Made by a program: the position numbers and the translations under genes. Of a DNA stretch of 64,000 nucleotides, positions 1 through 9,947 are shown one piece after another. The notes beneath the pieces were generated by a model, which worked only from the letters and a program-made list of their open reading frames with translations, had not been told where the DNA came from and made no database searches. The first letter of the stretch is position 1. Every line of letters begins with the position of its first letter. Origin of the DNA: Prochlorococcus marinus CUG1435 (GTDB taxonomy: Bacteria > Cyanobacteriota > Cyanobacteriia > PCC-6307 > Cyanobiaceae); assembly GCA_017644375.1 (NCBI GenBank), contig JAEPLP010000001.1:806001-870000 (forward strand). The letters run 5' to 3'.

Positions 1-103
1 AACTTTTTGATAAGTATCCTTGCTCAATAAAAATTTTTTTAGTGATGAATGTTTTCCAATCATCATTTTTTATTAGAAAACGTCTTTCTATTTCAAGGGC
101 CAT
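1..103 (-). CDS. CYTH-domain protein, N-terminal fragment (cut by window edge)
   Basis: Only the first 34 or so codons lie in the window; the gene runs off the left edge. It begins with an ATG directly abutting the NAD kinase stop. The first residues read MALEIERRFLI, which fits the ExExK/R-type opening of CYTH (triphosphate tunnel metalloenzyme) proteins, where the glutamates bind metal and the basic residues bind triphosphate. Family members hydrolyse inorganic triphosphate or thiamine triphosphate or make cAMP, and the fragment cannot tell these apart. It appears to be the last gene of the ndhA-I-G-E-nadK transcription unit. The family call rests on this short motif only. Confidence 0.6.
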   Translation of the reverse strand, partial: MALEIERRFLIKNDDWKTFITKKIFIEQGYLSKS

Positions 104-1015
104 TTAATTTTTCTGATTTTTAAGAGATAAATCTCCTTTCCAATCTAGTTTTTTTATTAAAGTATTGTAATAGCTAGTGCTCTTTTTAAACCTAATTATT
201 TTGCAGGGTCTTTCCCCTTTTTTGAACTCACAATAATAAGTTTCCTTAATGGTCATACATTTTGAACCGTCTCTCCATAATTTAAGTTCACCTTCGCTTT
301 TTTTTACAGGTTTAATGATTACCTTACTATTATTAGGTATTACAATCGGTCTACTTGCTAAACTCATTGGGCATATAGGGTTAATTATCATTGCATCTAT
401 ACTAGGATGTACTATTGGACCACCCGCAGCCATGGAGTATGCTGTTGAACCAGTAGATGTACTTATAATTAATCCGTCACCTTTATATTCGTTTACTTTC
501 TCATTATCTATTTCAATTTGTATTTGGTTGGTAGGAGAAATATCTTCTTCAACAGACTTAAAATAAAAATCATTTAATGCTACATAACTTTTTATGATTT
601 TTTTGTCAGGACTTGATCCACTCATACAAACATCACAATTTAATCTATTACGAAAATCAATAATGTATTCTTCGTTTTCAAGAATTTCAATGAAAGATTT
701 GTCAAATAAAAAATCTTTTTCTTGAGTAAGAAAACCCAAATTACCACCAATATTAATACTCAATAAAGGAATATCATAAGCTTTTAATGCATTTGCACAT
801 TTTAGAAAAGTTCCATCTCCACCAAGAACGATTCCAATATTCGGTTTAAATTCTAAATTATAAAGATATTTTTCAATTTGATCTTTGTGAAAATCGCTTT
901 CAATTCTTATTGATTTAATATTTTTGGCTTTAAGAACTTCTTCACAAAATTTAGACGCCTCTTGAGCGATACTACTATTTGAACGATATACGATGAGCAC
1001 TAATGAAAGTTTCAT
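104..1015 (-). CDS. nadK: NAD kinase
   Basis: This enzyme phosphorylates NAD to NADP in the cytosol, using ATP or polyphosphate. The protein is 303 residues, normal for the family. The diagnostic GGDGTF motif is at residues 65-70, followed by the second conserved stretch ([17 protein letters not shown]) near residue 180, which forms the NAD-binding and catalytic region. The start is an ATG about 9 bases downstream of ndhE, so it probably belongs to the ndhA-I-G-E transcript. Cyanobacteria commonly have two NAD kinases; which paralogue this is cannot be decided from the window. Its location next to NDH-1 genes links NADP supply with photosynthetic electron flow, though that is inference. Confidence 0.93.
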   Translation of the reverse strand: MKLSLVLIVYRSNSSIAQEASKFCEEVLKAKNIKSIRIESDFHKDQIEKYLYNLEFKPNIGIVLGGDGTFLKCANALKAYDIPLLSINIGGNLGFLTQEKDFLFDKSFIEILENEEYIIDFRNRLNCDVCMSGSSPDKKIIKSYVALNDFYFKSVEEDISPTNQIQIEIDNEKVNEYKGDGLIISTSTGSTAYSMAAGGPIVHPSIDAMIINPICPMSLASRPIVIPNNSKVIIKPVKKSEGELKLWRDGSKCMTIKETYYCEFKKGERPCKIIRFKKSTSYYNTLIKKLDWKGDLSLKNQKN

Positions 1016-1024
1016 TTAATGCTT

Positions 1025-1345
1025 TTACCATTTTAATAAATTAAAGCTTTCCATATCTACAGTCACTCTATTCCTATAAAGAGATAACAGTATGGCTAAT
1101 CCAACTGCTGCTTCTGCGGCAGCAACAGTAATCACAAAAATCGTAAAAACTTGTCCTTGAATTAAATTATTATCAATATAGGAAGAAAACGCCATCAAGT
1201 TTATATTTACCGCATTGAGCATTAATTCAATGCTCATAAGAACTCTAACTGCATTTCTGCTATTTAATAATCCCCAAATACCAATGCAGAAAAGTGCTGA
1301 GGATACTATCAAAAAAGCTTGAAGAGGGATTGATTCTAAATTCAT
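1025..1345 (-). CDS. ndhE: NDH-1 subunit NdhE (4L, NuoK-like)
   Basis: This is a small membrane subunit of the cyanobacterial NAD(P)H dehydrogenase-like complex (NDH-1) in the thylakoid, which feeds electrons to plastoquinone in respiration and cyclic flow around photosystem I. The 106-residue protein has three hydrophobic helices. It carries the conserved acidic residues in helices 2 and 3 (the [10 protein letters not shown] stretch near residue 40 and the [10 protein letters not shown] stretch near 75), as in NuoK. It lies 17 bases downstream of ndhG in the order ndhA-I-G-E, the usual cyanobacterial arrangement, and shares that operon's promoter. Confidence 0.95.
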   Translation of the reverse strand: MNLESIPLQAFLIVSSALFCIGIWGLLNSRNAVRVLMSIELMLNAVNINLMAFSSYIDNNLIQGQVFTIFVITVAAAEAAVGLAILLSLYRNRVTVDMESFNLLKW

Positions 1346-1362
1346 AATAAAAAGTCGAAAGG

Positions 1363-1962
1363 TTAATTTTTATTTGTAAGTAATGGTTCTGGAGATTTTT
1401 CAATTAACTCTTGATCCACAGGTAGTCCTGTTGAAATATCTTTGCTCATTACATCTCTTCTAGCTAAAACGATAGCCCCAATCATTGCCATTAAAAGTAA
1501 AACTGAAGCTACTTCAAATGGGAGTAAATAATCACTAAATAGATGTTCACCAATTCTTACAGTTGATTCTTCTCCAATAGAGTTTTGAGGACTGGAAAGA
1601 CTCCATACATTGGTTAAATCAACTCTTATTAAGAGACTTAGAAGAGTTAAACATATCGATGTTGATATAATTCTTCTCGATTTAATGTCATTGATAGGCT
1701 TTAAATCTTCTTTTTTATTGACAAGCATAATTGCAAAAATTATTAATACATTAACTGCACCCACATAAACTAAAACTTGTGCTGCAGCAACAAAACTTGC
1801 ATTTAAAAGAAGATATAATCCTGCTACACTCATGAAAACTCCCCCAAGGAGAAAAGCTGAATAAACAATACTTTCGAGCAATACAACACCAAGGGCTCCA
1901 ATAATGACAACTAAAGATAGAACTGTAAAACAAATTAATTGTGTTGTTATTGCGATGGACAT
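1363..1962 (-). CDS. ndhG: NDH-1 subunit NdhG (subunit 6, NuoJ-like)
   Basis: NdhG is a membrane-arm subunit of the thylakoid NDH-1 complex. The protein has 199 residues with about five hydrophobic helices: three in the first 90 residues, one near residue 100-115 and one near 150-165. A conserved [14 protein letters not shown] stretch near residues 65-80 matches the NuoJ pi-bulge helix. The C-terminal tail is hydrophilic. The gene is 13 bases downstream of ndhI and 17 bases upstream of ndhE, so it is co-transcribed with them. Confidence 0.94.
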   Translation of the reverse strand: MSIAITTQLICFTVLSLVVIIGALGVVLLESIVYSAFLLGGVFMSVAGLYLLLNASFVAAAQVLVYVGAVNVLIIFAIMLVNKKEDLKPINDIKSRRIISTSICLTLLSLLIRVDLTNVWSLSSPQNSIGEESTVRIGEHLFSDYLLPFEVASVLLLMAMIGAIVLARRDVMSKDISTGLPVDQELIEKSPEPLLTNKN

Positions 1963-1975
1963 AAATTAATAGAAA

Positions 1976-2602
1976 TTAACTAGTTGGATTAGAAACTTTA
2001 TCTTTATTTTCATTGGATTCAGGCCTCATCCAATCATAGACTTCTTCAGGTAATTTACCAACTCTAGTATCTGAAGCTGCAATTTCATGAGGGTCCATGT
2101 CACCTTTTGGGAGATAGGCAAGTTCTCTTAGAGGTTTAACTGATGGATCTGTTGTGACGTTTGTAGGTAGTCTACCAAGTGCTACATTATCGAAATTTAG
2201 ATTATGTCTGTCGAAAGTAGCTAATTCATATTCTTCCGTCATTGATAGACAATTAGTTGGACAATATTCAACACAATTTCCGCAAAATATACAAACCCCA
2301 AAATCTATTGAATAATTTCGAAGTTCCTTTTTTTTGGTTTCTTTATTCATTACCCAATCAACTACTGGAAGATTGATGGGACATACTCTCACACAAACTT
2401 CGCAAGCAATACATTTATCGAATTCATAATGTATCCTTCCTCTATATCTTTCAGAAGGTATTAATTTTTCATAGGGATATTGAACAGTAACAGGTCTTCT
2501 TCGAAGATGATCAAAAGTTACCGATATACCATTGTATAAATATTTCCCAGCATTAAATGCTTCCTTGATATAGCTATTGATTTGTTGAAGGAAATTGTTC
2601 AT
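1976..2602 (-). CDS. ndhI: NDH-1 subunit NdhI (two 4Fe-4S clusters)
   Basis: NdhI is the peripheral-arm ferredoxin-like subunit of NDH-1, passing electrons between iron-sulfur clusters towards plastoquinone. The 208-residue protein has two classic CxxCxxCxxxCP motifs, with cysteines at 64, 67, 70, 74 and at 104, 107, 110, 114, predicting two [4Fe-4S] clusters. The C-terminal 60 residues are the hydrophilic extension usual in cyanobacteria. It follows ndhA by 69 bases and precedes ndhG by 13 bases. Confidence 0.96.
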   Translation of the reverse strand: MNNFLQQINSYIKEAFNAGKYLYNGISVTFDHLRRRPVTVQYPYEKLIPSERYRGRIHYEFDKCIACEVCVRVCPINLPVVDWVMNKETKKKELRNYSIDFGVCIFCGNCVEYCPTNCLSMTEEYELATFDRHNLNFDNVALGRLPTNVTTDPSVKPLRELAYLPKGDMDPHEIAASDTRVGKLPEEVYDWMRPESNENKDKVSNPTS

Positions 2603-2671
2603 TTTGAAAAATTTACTTTGTTACTTTTATATTAGTGGAATAATTTTAAATTTAAGTATTTTTACTTAAAT

Positions 2672-3790
2672 TTAACCACCAAAGAATTGCGGAAAAGCAA
2701 GTTTTAATCCTGCAGTTATCAAAAGATTAGCAAGAGAAATTGGAAGAAGAAACTTCCATCCCAGATCTAAAAGTTGATCTATTCTTACTCTGGGAGTTGT
2801 CCAACGTAATAATATTGCAATGAAAACTAAAAGATATGCTTTTAATACAGTCATTACAATACCTATTGATGAAGTGAAAACCTGAATTAAGGGTGCATTA
2901 ATTGGCAAATTAAGAATCTTAGCTATTAATTCAACGGGAATAGGAAACCCCCATCCTCCTAAATAAAGTATTGATACAAGTAATGCTGAAAGAATTAAAT
3001 TTATATAACTTCCAAGGTAGAACAATGCAAATTTCATCCCAGCATATTCAGTTTGATATCCTGCAACTAATTCTTCTTCAGCTTCAGGTAAGTCAAATGG
3101 AAGTCTTTCGCATTCTGCAAGAGCACAAATCCAAAAAACTATAAAACCAACTGGTTGTCTCCAGATATTCCAACTTAGGATTCCAGCACCACTTTGTTGG
3201 TTAACGATGTCAATAGTACTGAGAGAATTTGTCATTAGTACAATAGCTAGTACAGATAAAGCTAAAGGTATTTCGTAACTTATTGATTGAGCTGCTGCTC
3301 TCAAACCTCCTAATAATGAATATTTATTGTTTGATGCATATCCGCTCATAAGAAGTCCAATTGGCTGGATACTGCTTAAAGCGATCCATAGGAAAATTCC
3401 AATACCAACGTTACTTATTAAAAGATTTTGTCCAAAAGGAACAATTAACCAGGAGAGAATAACTGGGACAAGAACTAATATAGGTCCTGCAGTAAAGAGA
3501 ATTCCGTCCGCTTTAGCAGGAATAATATCTTCTTTAACAAGTAACTTAAGACCATCTGCAATTGGTTGGAGAACTCCAAGCGCTCCTGCATATTCGGGGC
3601 CGATTCTTTGTTGAGCTGCAGCAGATATTTTTCTTTCAAGCCAAACTGTTACTAAAACACCTACCACTGCCGCTACTAAAACTAAGAGCATAGGCAGGGG
3701 GAGCCAAATTATATGAGCAATTTCACTAGAAAGGCCAAAACCTTTTAAGAATTCATTAAAACTATATTCGAGATCTAATCCGTATTCCAA
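2672..3790 (-). CDS. ndhA: NDH-1 subunit NdhA (subunit 1, NuoH-like)
   Basis: NdhA is the membrane subunit at the junction with the peripheral arm of NDH-1 and helps form the quinone pocket. The protein has 372 residues and about eight hydrophobic helices, with the hallmark cytoplasmic loops: the [16 protein letters not shown] stretch near residue 50 and the acidic loop [18 protein letters not shown] near residue 235, both highly conserved in NuoH. The start is a TTG that fits the family's expected N terminus. It is the first ndh gene of the ndhA-I-G-E set; citrate synthase lies 75 bases upstream on the same strand, so the two may be transcribed together. Confidence 0.95.
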   Translation of the reverse strand: MEYGLDLEYSFNEFLKGFGLSSEIAHIIWLPLPMLLVLVAAVVGVLVTVWLERKISAAAQQRIGPEYAGALGVLQPIADGLKLLVKEDIIPAKADGILFTAGPILVLVPVILSWLIVPFGQNLLISNVGIGIFLWIALSSIQPIGLLMSGYASNNKYSLLGGLRAAAQSISYEIPLALSVLAIVLMTNSLSTIDIVNQQSGAGILSWNIWRQPVGFIVFWICALAECERLPFDLPEAEEELVAGYQTEYAGMKFALFYLGSYINLILSALLVSILYLGGWGFPIPVELIAKILNLPINAPLIQVFTSSIGIVMTVLKAYLLVFIAILLRWTTPRVRIDQLLDLGWKFLLPISLANLLITAGLKLAFPQFFGG

Positions 3791-3865
3791 AATTTTTATG
3801 TTATTTACTTAATACATTAACTCTTCATAAACAATATGTGTGTTTTTTATGAAAAGCTGCAAATA

Positions 3866-5011
3866 TTATTCTCTATTTTCTAGGCTTATCCAATCTCTTG
3901 GCGCTGAACCAGTATAGATTTGCGATGGTCTAAAAATTCTATTTGCTCCAAGTTGTTCTCTCCAATGAGCTAACCAACCAGCAACTCTAGAGATGGCAAA
4001 AATTGGAGTAAATAAATCACGAGGAATACCAAGTTTTCTATAAACAAGACCAGAATAAAAGTCTACGTTAGGGAATATACCCTTCGGTCCAAGTCTTGAG
4101 ATTGCCTCTGCTTCTAGTGATTTAGCAACTTCATACATTTCATCTGCTCCAAACCTAATAAAAAGCTCTTCTGCCAGTTTTTGAAGAATAATAGCTCTTG
4201 GATCTTTGACTTTGTATTCTCTATGGCCGAAGCCCATTATCTTACTTTTATTTTTGATTGCGTTATCCAAAAAAGGACCTGCATTTTCTGGGGTTTTGAT
4301 TTCCTCTAACATTGCAATTACGTCCTCATTGGCTCCTCCATGGAGAGGGCCAGCTAAGGTTCCTACTGCAGAGGCAATAACAGCATATGGGTCTGTAAGA
4401 GTGCTTGCTGTCACTCTAGCGCTAAATGTACTGGCGTTTAAACTATGTTCGGCATGTAGAATTAGACACCTATCAAAAACTTTTGCAGCTATAGGATCTT
4501 GTTCTTTTTCAGTCAGCATGTAAAGAAAATTTGATGAGTAAGTTAAATCATCTCTAGGTTGAATTGGGTCTTGTCCTTTTCTAATAAGTTGAAAAGCAGC
4601 AATCATTGTGGGTATTTTCGCTATTAGCCTTATGACTGCGTTGTAGATGTAATTAGGATCATCTATTGCCCTGCGCGAATAGAAGAGCCCCAAAGAAGCC
4701 GCGCTAGATTGGAGAGCATCCATAGGATGACCTGTAGCAGGGAAACATTTCATCATATCTCTGACTCTAAAACTTAACCTTCGATGCATCTGAACTTCTT
4801 GTTCAAAATCTCTAAGTTGAATAGCTGTGGGCAATTCACCCCAAATCAACAGGTATGCAGTTTCTAAAAAACTGCTTTTTTTGGATAGTTCCTCAATGGA
4901 GTAGCCTCTGTACAATAATTTACCTTTGTTGCCGTCAATATCACAGATAGATGAATTAGTAACTGGGACACCCTCTAATCCTGGTTTTAAAATTAGTTTT
5001 TTATTGTCCAA
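3866..5011 (-). CDS. gltA: Citrate synthase
   Basis: Citrate synthase condenses oxaloacetate and acetyl-CoA to citrate, the entry step of the carbon route to 2-oxoglutarate and glutamate. The protein has 381 residues, the length of the short (type I-like) bacterial enzymes. The catalytic triad is visible: His224 in GPLHGG, His263 in GFGHREY and Asp317 in NVDFYSG, with a further conserved HAEHSLNAS stretch at 186-194. The start codon is TTG. The gene is followed by ndhA on the same strand. The upstream 124 bases hold a 13-base palindrome (5075-5087) that could be an operator. Confidence 0.95.
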   Translation of the reverse strand: MDNKKLILKPGLEGVPVTNSSICDIDGNKGKLLYRGYSIEELSKKSSFLETAYLLIWGELPTAIQLRDFEQEVQMHRRLSFRVRDMMKCFPATGHPMDALQSSAASLGLFYSRRAIDDPNYIYNAVIRLIAKIPTMIAAFQLIRKGQDPIQPRDDLTYSSNFLYMLTEKEQDPIAAKVFDRCLILHAEHSLNASTFSARVTASTLTDPYAVIASAVGTLAGPLHGGANEDVIAMLEEIKTPENAGPFLDNAIKNKSKIMGFGHREYKVKDPRAIILQKLAEELFIRFGADEMYEVAKSLEAEAISRLGPKGIFPNVDFYSGLVYRKLGIPRDLFTPIFAISRVAGWLAHWREQLGANRIFRPSQIYTGSAPRDWISLENRE

Positions 5012-5074
5012 TTGCTTAATTCAATATCAAATACTTATAGATTAAAGATAGTCAAATAATTTTTAATTAACCAC

Positions 5075-5087
5075 AAGTTATTAACTT
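5075..5087. promoter_or_regulatory. 13-bp palindrome upstream of gltA
   Basis: The sequence AAGTTATTAACTT is a perfect inverted repeat (6-bp arms around one base), 64 bases before the gltA start. It could be an operator, but such short AT-rich palindromes also arise by chance here. Confidence 0.2.
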
Positions 5088-5135
5088 CACAAAAATTTCA
5101 AATGATTGTCTTTGAAGCTTATTTGAATAACTTTA

Positions 5136-6596
5136 TTAAGGTATTTTTAAACTTGTTTCTGTATAAAGAATTGGATTTTTTTCTGGAATAGATTGACTTA
5201 TGATTTCTAGATATTCTTCATTTGATATTTTTAAAATATTTCTAATAAGAAAATTAAGATCTTCCACATCAGGTAAACATTTAATTTTATTTGAATTTTC
5301 ATCTTTGATATCAACTTTGGCAAAAAGAAAAGTAGATTTATCTTTATAACTTTTTAGGTTGAAAAATTTTTTTGAGATTGTTTCTAGTTTTTTACTATCT
5401 ATTAAAAAATTACTTATGAATTGCAAACCTCCTGATTCTATTGAATAGATATTTTCAAAAGTAAATTGTTTTATTGCATCGTTTTTTTCTTCAAGAATAT
5501 CTTTGGAGTATATTGAGTAAATATCTTCATTTTGTTTTAAGGTATATTTGTTGAAATCTTTTAGTTTTTTCAAAGTACTTAAATCAAATTGATTTTCAGT
5601 ATTTTTTTCAAATGTAAAAAGCCAATCTTTTTTTGAATTGAGAATTAAAATGTTTTGATTGGTATTTTGGTTAAAATCTTCAAAAAAACTTTGTTCAAAA
5701 TTATTTATAAAAGGTTTTAGATATTTTTCAAAATTCTTAATTTCAGTGAAAATTGAAACTTGAGGATTTTCTTTATGCTTATTTTCTTGATTTATAAACT
5801 TATCATAAGTAAGAATATCAATATTTTTTTTATTATTTAGTAAATATGATTTTAAAATTAAATGTTTATTTTTTAAATCAAATGTAGTAGCTATAATATC
5901 CTCATTTTTATTAGGAAAAATTTCTTTATCAAAAAATATACTTTCCCCAAATTTTTTTGTAAATAATATATTTTTTTGATTTTTGAGTCCAAAAAGTTCT
6001 CCATCATATTGAAATTCTTTTTCTTTAAAATTATTACTAGAGTTAATACTATTTTTGATCAATTTTTTATCTGATGAAGCAATTATATAATTATCTTCGG
6101 TTCGATATATATAGTTAAGGAAATTTATTTTGCTTTCTCTATTAATTGAAATTATCTCATCAATTTGATCAATTTTATTAGGCAAATTTAATAAATCGTC
6201 TATTGTTTTTTCTGGCTTAATTTTAAAAATAATCAAAATATCATCTTTAAGATTTTTATTATTTTCAAAAAATGAGATTATAAGTTCATTGTTATAGATA
6301 TCTTCTAATTTATTGTTGCCAAGATCTATACCTAAGTAATTTAATATAGAGTCTTTTATTAAAACAAAGTCATCTTGGTTTGTTGAATTTTTATCTTTTT
6401 CATTATTATTAATAATATGAAAACTATCTAAACTTGAAATAAATAATAATTTATCATTTTTAGGCATATATCTTAAGATATTTAGTTGATCAATATTTGT
6501 ACTTTGCTCCTTATTTTTATTAGTAGAAACTTTTTTAAAACCAAAAAAAAGTAATAAAGATAATAAAAGTATTATTGCTACTACTCTAAGTTTCAT
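5136..6596 (-). CDS. Membrane-anchored hypothetical protein, DUF3352-like layout
   Basis: The product is about 486 residues from the ATG at 6596; an upstream TTG would add two residues. A single N-terminal hydrophobic helix (about residues 5-20) follows a short basic start, predicting a signal anchor with the rest outside the cytoplasm. The remainder is rich in Lys, Asn, Ile and Phe and is unusually AT-rich even for this genome. A stretch near residue 45 (ILRYMPKNDKLLFISSLDS) resembles the opening of cyanobacterial DUF3352 proteins, which are large secreted or periplasmic proteins of unknown role; I recall this rather than demonstrate it. No catalytic motif is visible. It is transcribed divergently from the rhodanese gene. 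Function unknown. Confidence 0.75.
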   Translation of the reverse strand: MKLRVVAIILLLSLLLFFGFKKVSTNKNKEQSTNIDQLNILRYMPKNDKLLFISSLDSFHIINNNEKDKNSTNQDDFVLIKDSILNYLGIDLGNNKLEDIYNNELIISFFENNKNLKDDILIIFKIKPEKTIDDLLNLPNKIDQIDEIISINRESKINFLNYIYRTEDNYIIASSDKKLIKNSINSSNNFKEKEFQYDGELFGLKNQKNILFTKKFGESIFFDKEIFPNKNEDIIATTFDLKNKHLILKSYLLNNKKNIDILTYDKFINQENKHKENPQVSIFTEIKNFEKYLKPFINNFEQSFFEDFNQNTNQNILILNSKKDWLFTFEKNTENQFDLSTLKKLKDFNKYTLKQNEDIYSIYSKDILEEKNDAIKQFTFENIYSIESGGLQFISNFLIDSKKLETISKKFFNLKSYKDKSTFLFAKVDIKDENSNKIKCLPDVEDLNFLIRNILKISNEEYLEIISQSIPEKNPILYTETSLKIP

Positions 6597-6685
6597 TATC
6601 AATGTTTATTTTTATTTTTAACAATAAACTTCCTACTGCAACTTAATTTATTAAATTGTAAATAACACATAATTTATCCTATAAA

Positions 6686-7036
6686 TTGGGAAGTTATCCA
6701 AAATCTATAAATGCTTCTAGTCTCAATGATTGGTTTAATTCTGAGAAAGAAGATCCAGTTTTGATTGATGTAAGAGAACAGTCAGAGCTTGAAATAGCTC
6801 GTTTCTCAAAAAAATTTTTACATATACCAATTAGTAAAGTCACATCTAAATATGTAGAAGAAATATTTGCTGGTTTATTAGACAGAGAAATTGTAGTTAC
6901 CTGTCATGCAGGAATAAGAAGTTATAACTTTTCTCAATGGTGCTTGGATAATAATATTGTGAGCGAAATATGGAATTTGGAGGAGGGTATTGATGGATGG
7001 AGTAGATATATTGACCCATCAATCCCAAGGTATTGA
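6686..7036 (+). CDS. Single-domain rhodanese-like sulfurtransferase
   Basis: Rhodaneses move sulfane sulfur through a persulfide on an active-site cysteine. The 116-residue protein is one rhodanese domain. The conserved VLIDVRE is at residues 25-31 and the active-site loop CHAGIRS at residues 73-79 has Cys73 intact. The six-residue loop length is typical of the sulfurtransferase type. The start is TTG; no in-frame ATG lies between it and the conserved domain. Its stop abuts the trpB stop with no spacer (convergent genes). The physiological acceptor is unknown. Confidence 0.85.
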   Translation: MGSYPKSINASSLNDWFNSEKEDPVLIDVREQSELEIARFSKKFLHIPISKVTSKYVEEIFAGLLDREIVVTCHAGIRSYNFSQWCLDNNIVSEIWNLEEGIDGWSRYIDPSIPRY

Positions 7037-8281
7037 TTAAATATCTAATGAAGATGCAACAGTATTAACATCTTTGTCACCTCTACCAGAGCAATTGATC
7101 ACTATGTGAGTATCTTTTTCAAGAGTAGGGCATAATTTATCTAACCAAGCAAAGGCATGGGAAGTTTCAAGTGCAGGTATGATTCCTTCTAGTTCACTAA
7201 CAAGTTTTAAAGCTTCTAAAGCTTCTTGATCCGTGACTGATCCATATTCTGCTCTACCTATATCTTTTAAATGGCTATGTTCAGGGCCTACTCCAGGGTA
7301 ATCTAAACCTGCACTTATTGAGTGAGCTTCTTGTACTTGACCATTATCATCTTGCAAGAGAAGACTCATTGATCCATGCAAAATTCCAACTGACCCTTTA
7401 GTGATAGTGGCAGCATGTTTGTCAGTATCAACTCCGCTTCCTGCGGCTTCAACTCCAATAAGACGCACAGAAGTTTCTTTAACAAAAGGATGGAAAAGCC
7501 CCATTGCATTTGATCCCCCACCTACACAAGCAAGCAAAATATCGGGCAAAGATCCAAATGATTCCAAACATTGTTTTTTAGTTTCTTCGCCTATAACCGC
7601 ATGAAAATCTCGCACAATCTTTGGGAAAGGGTGTGGGCCTGCAACAGATCCTAAAATGTAGTGTGTGGTTTCGACATTAGAAACCCAATCTCTAATGGCC
7701 TCACTAGTAGCATCCTTAAGTGTTGCAGTTCCAGAATTTACAACTTTAACTTCAGCTCCTAAAAGTTTCATTCTGAAAACGTTAAGAGATTGCCTTTTTA
7801 TGTCTTCAGCACCCATGTAGATAATACATTTCAAGCCAAATCTCGCACAAACAGTAGCAGTAGCAACTCCATGCTGACCTGCTCCAGTTTCTGCAATTAT
7901 TCTTTTTTTGCCCATTCTTATTGCCAATAAAGCTTGTCCAAGAGCATTATTAATTTTGTGAGCCCCAGTATGATTTAAATCTTCTCTTTTAAGCCATATT
8001 CTAGGAGTTGCTTGTTTATTTTTGTAATGTTCAGTAAGTCTTTTGGCTTCATAAAGTGGTGTTTCTCTTCCTACATAAGTCTTAAGTAGATGATTTAATT
8101 CTTCTACAAAAAGTTTATCTTTCCATGCATTAGATGCAGCGTCTTCAAGCTCAAAAAGAGCGGGCATTAGCGTTTCAGGAACGTATTGACCACCATATTT
8201 TCCAAATCTTCCCTCTTTGGAGGGTTGATTTAAATCGTCATTTTTATAGTTTTGATCTTTGCGAGAAAATGTACTTACCAC
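7037..8281 (-). CDS. trpB: Tryptophan synthase beta subunit
   Basis: TrpB joins indole with serine to give tryptophan, using pyridoxal phosphate. The 414-residue protein has the standard features: [16 protein letters not shown] at 28-42, the PLP lysine Lys109 in HTGAHKINN, and the phosphate-binding loop GGGSN at 254-258. It is the normal TrpB1 type. The start is GTG, and about 20 residues before the conserved core form a variable extension. trpA is not next to it, consistent with the dispersed trp genes of cyanobacteria. It is divergent from the SUI1 gene. Confidence 0.97.
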   Translation of the reverse strand: MVSTFSRKDQNYKNDDLNQPSKEGRFGKYGGQYVPETLMPALFELEDAASNAWKDKLFVEELNHLLKTYVGRETPLYEAKRLTEHYKNKQATPRIWLKREDLNHTGAHKINNALGQALLAIRMGKKRIIAETGAGQHGVATATVCARFGLKCIIYMGAEDIKRQSLNVFRMKLLGAEVKVVNSGTATLKDATSEAIRDWVSNVETTHYILGSVAGPHPFPKIVRDFHAVIGEETKKQCLESFGSLPDILLACVGGGSNAMGLFHPFVKETSVRLIGVEAAGSGVDTDKHAATITKGSVGILHGSMSLLLQDDNGQVQEAHSISAGLDYPGVGPEHSHLKDIGRAEYGSVTDQEALEALKLVSELEGIIPALETSHAFAWLDKLCPTLEKDTHIVINCSGRGDKDVNTVASSLDI

Positions 8282-8329
8282 TTTTTCTATAGAATAAGTA
8301 TTAACTAACTATAGATTATATTGAAAATA

Positions 8330-8641
8330 ATGGGAAAAAAGAATTGGATCGAATTTGATAATCAAGAAAAGAAATCTGAAGAAATAGCTAAGGTAGATAA
8401 TTTAAATAAAAGATCAAAAATTAGTATCTTAAAACAAAAAAAAGGTAAAAAGGGCAAGACTATAACTTTAATTAGAGGTTTAGGCACTCAGGATGAAATT
8501 TTATTAAAAGAATTACTAAAAAAAATTAAAGTTTTTTGTGGGACTGGAGGAACATTAATTGATAGAAATATTCAGTTACAGGGTGATATGGTATCGAAAT
8601 CAATTGAATTTCTTCGTAAAGAGGGATTTCATAATTTATGA
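8330..8641 (+). CDS. SUI1/eIF1-family translation factor (YciH-like)
   Basis: The product is 103 residues from the ATG at 8330; a TTG nine bases upstream is in frame but less likely. The C-terminal half matches the SUI1 fold: a LIRGLG stretch, a FCGTGGT stretch near residue 78, and an IQLQGD strand followed by a final helix ending GFHNL. SUI1 proteins in bacteria (YciH) influence start-codon selection in vitro. The N-terminal 45 residues are lysine-rich and probably disordered. The gene precedes cysC by 42 bases on the same strand. Confidence 0.85.
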   Translation: MGKKNWIEFDNQEKKSEEIAKVDNLNKRSKISILKQKKGKKGKTITLIRGLGTQDEILLKELLKKIKVFCGTGGTLIDRNIQLQGDMVSKSIEFLRKEGFHNL

Positions 8642-8683
8642 AGCAAGGGTTAAGATAGGTTTTTAATTTTGATGAAGTAAAAA

Positions 8684-9307
8684 ATGAAAGAACAAAATCA
8701 AACAAAGTCAGCCAATATAAAGTGGCACAACTTAACTATTGATAGAGAAAAGTTAGAGAAGATGAGAGGTCATAAAGGTATGGTTATCTGGTTTACAGGC
8801 TTATCTGGTTCTGGTAAAAGTACTTTGGCCAACGCTTTAAATGAAGTTTTACACTTAGATGGTTTTTCGACTTATGTGTTGGATGGAGATAATATTAGAC
8901 ACGGTTTATGTAAAGATCTTGGTTTTTCGGATGAAGATAGAGAAGAAAATATAAGAAGAATTGGCGAAGTTGCGAATTTATTTATGAATGCTGGGATAAT
9001 AACTATTACAGCATTCGTTTCGCCATTTATTAGCGATAGAGATAAGGTGAGAAAAATTATTGGATCTAAGGATTTTATTGAAGTTTATTGTGCTGCTGAT
9101 ATCACAGTTTGCGAAAATAGGGATACTAAAGGTCTTTATAAGAAAGCTCGTTTGGGAGAAATTAAGGAATTCACAGGGATTTCTAGTCCATATGAAGCTC
9201 CTCTTAATCCCGAAATTGTTGTTGATACAGGTTCGTTAGATTTAAATGATTCCGTTGAAAAAATTATTAACTACCTTAAAAAAGAAAACTTTCTTAACAA
9301 GGCCTAA
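8684..9307 (+). CDS. cysC: Adenylylsulfate (APS) kinase
   Basis: CysC phosphorylates adenylylsulfate to PAPS in sulfate assimilation. The protein is 207 residues, the usual single-domain length. It carries the P-loop GLSGSGKST at residues 39-47, DGDNIRHGL near 68-76, and the substrate-lid region containing KGLYKKARLG near 150. The start is ATG with no obvious competitor. It is probably transcribed with the SUI1 gene upstream and converges on purE. No other cys gene is nearby. Confidence 0.95.
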   Translation: MKEQNQTKSANIKWHNLTIDREKLEKMRGHKGMVIWFTGLSGSGKSTLANALNEVLHLDGFSTYVLDGDNIRHGLCKDLGFSDEDREENIRRIGEVANLFMNAGIITITAFVSPFISDRDKVRKIIGSKDFIEVYCAADITVCENRDTKGLYKKARLGEIKEFTGISSPYEAPLNPEIVVDTGSLDLNDSVEKIINYLKKENFLNKA

Positions 9308-9321
9308 TAGAAAATATTAGT

Positions 9322-9894
9322 TCATTTATTTTGAAGATAATTGTCAGGTCCAATATTTGATAACTTACTATTTTTAGTTCTTACCTGTGAATGTAGATTT
9401 TCTCTGAATTCTTTCAAATTTTTCTTTATGGATTCATCAAATAAACTGATCATCTCTATTGCCAATAATCCAGCATTCTGAGCTCCATTAATTGCAACAG
9501 TTGCAACTGGAATTCCAGCGGGCATTTGAACGATTGATAAAAGAGAGTCAATCCCCTTAAGTGTCTTACTCTCTACTGGTACGCCAATTACAGGAATGCA
9601 AGTTATGGATGCCAGCATTCCTGGAAGATGAGCAGCACCCCCAGCACCTGCAATTATTACTTTTATGTTTTCTGATTCTGCATTTTTTGCATATTCCATC
9701 ATTTCAATAGGTGTTCGATGTGCAGAAAGTATACAAACTTCGATTTTTATTCCAAATTCTCTTAAAATATCAATGGCTGGTTTCAATGTTTTTAGATCTG
9801 AATCACTACCCATTACGACAGCAATTTTATAAATATCTTTAGAATTCAATTCTGACAAAATAACAAAACAATTCTTTCCTATAATGGCGTGCAA
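9322..9894 (-). CDS. purE: N5-carboxyaminoimidazole ribonucleotide mutase
   Basis: PurE converts N5-CAIR to CAIR in purine synthesis. The motif GSDSD begins the conserved core near residue 30, followed by SAHRTP and GAGGAAHLPGM, which form the nucleotide-binding and active-site region with its catalytic histidine. The longest frame uses a TTG at 9894, giving 190 residues and about 25 residues before the core; an internal TTG (LSELNSKD) is an equally plausible start, so the N terminus is uncertain. It is divergent from chlM across 53 bases. Confidence 0.93.
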   Translation of the reverse strand: MHAIIGKNCFVILSELNSKDIYKIAVVMGSDSDLKTLKPAIDILREFGIKIEVCILSAHRTPIEMMEYAKNAESENIKVIIAGAGGAAHLPGMLASITCIPVIGVPVESKTLKGIDSLLSIVQMPAGIPVATVAINGAQNAGLLAIEMISLFDESIKKNLKEFRENLHSQVRTKNSKLSNIGPDNYLQNK

Positions 9895-9900
9895 TTAATT

Positions 9901-9908
9901 TGGCGCCA
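9901..9908. repeat. GC-rich palindrome TGGCGCCA between purE and chlM
   Basis: This perfect 8-bp palindrome lies in the 53-base divergent spacer, just upstream of the purE TTG start and 40 bases before chlM. It stands out because the spacer is otherwise AT-rich. It may be a protein-binding site or a chance occurrence. Confidence 0.25.
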
Positions 9909-9947
9909 GTTAGTTAGTATAAAAAGAATAAATTTTCATAGAATGTT

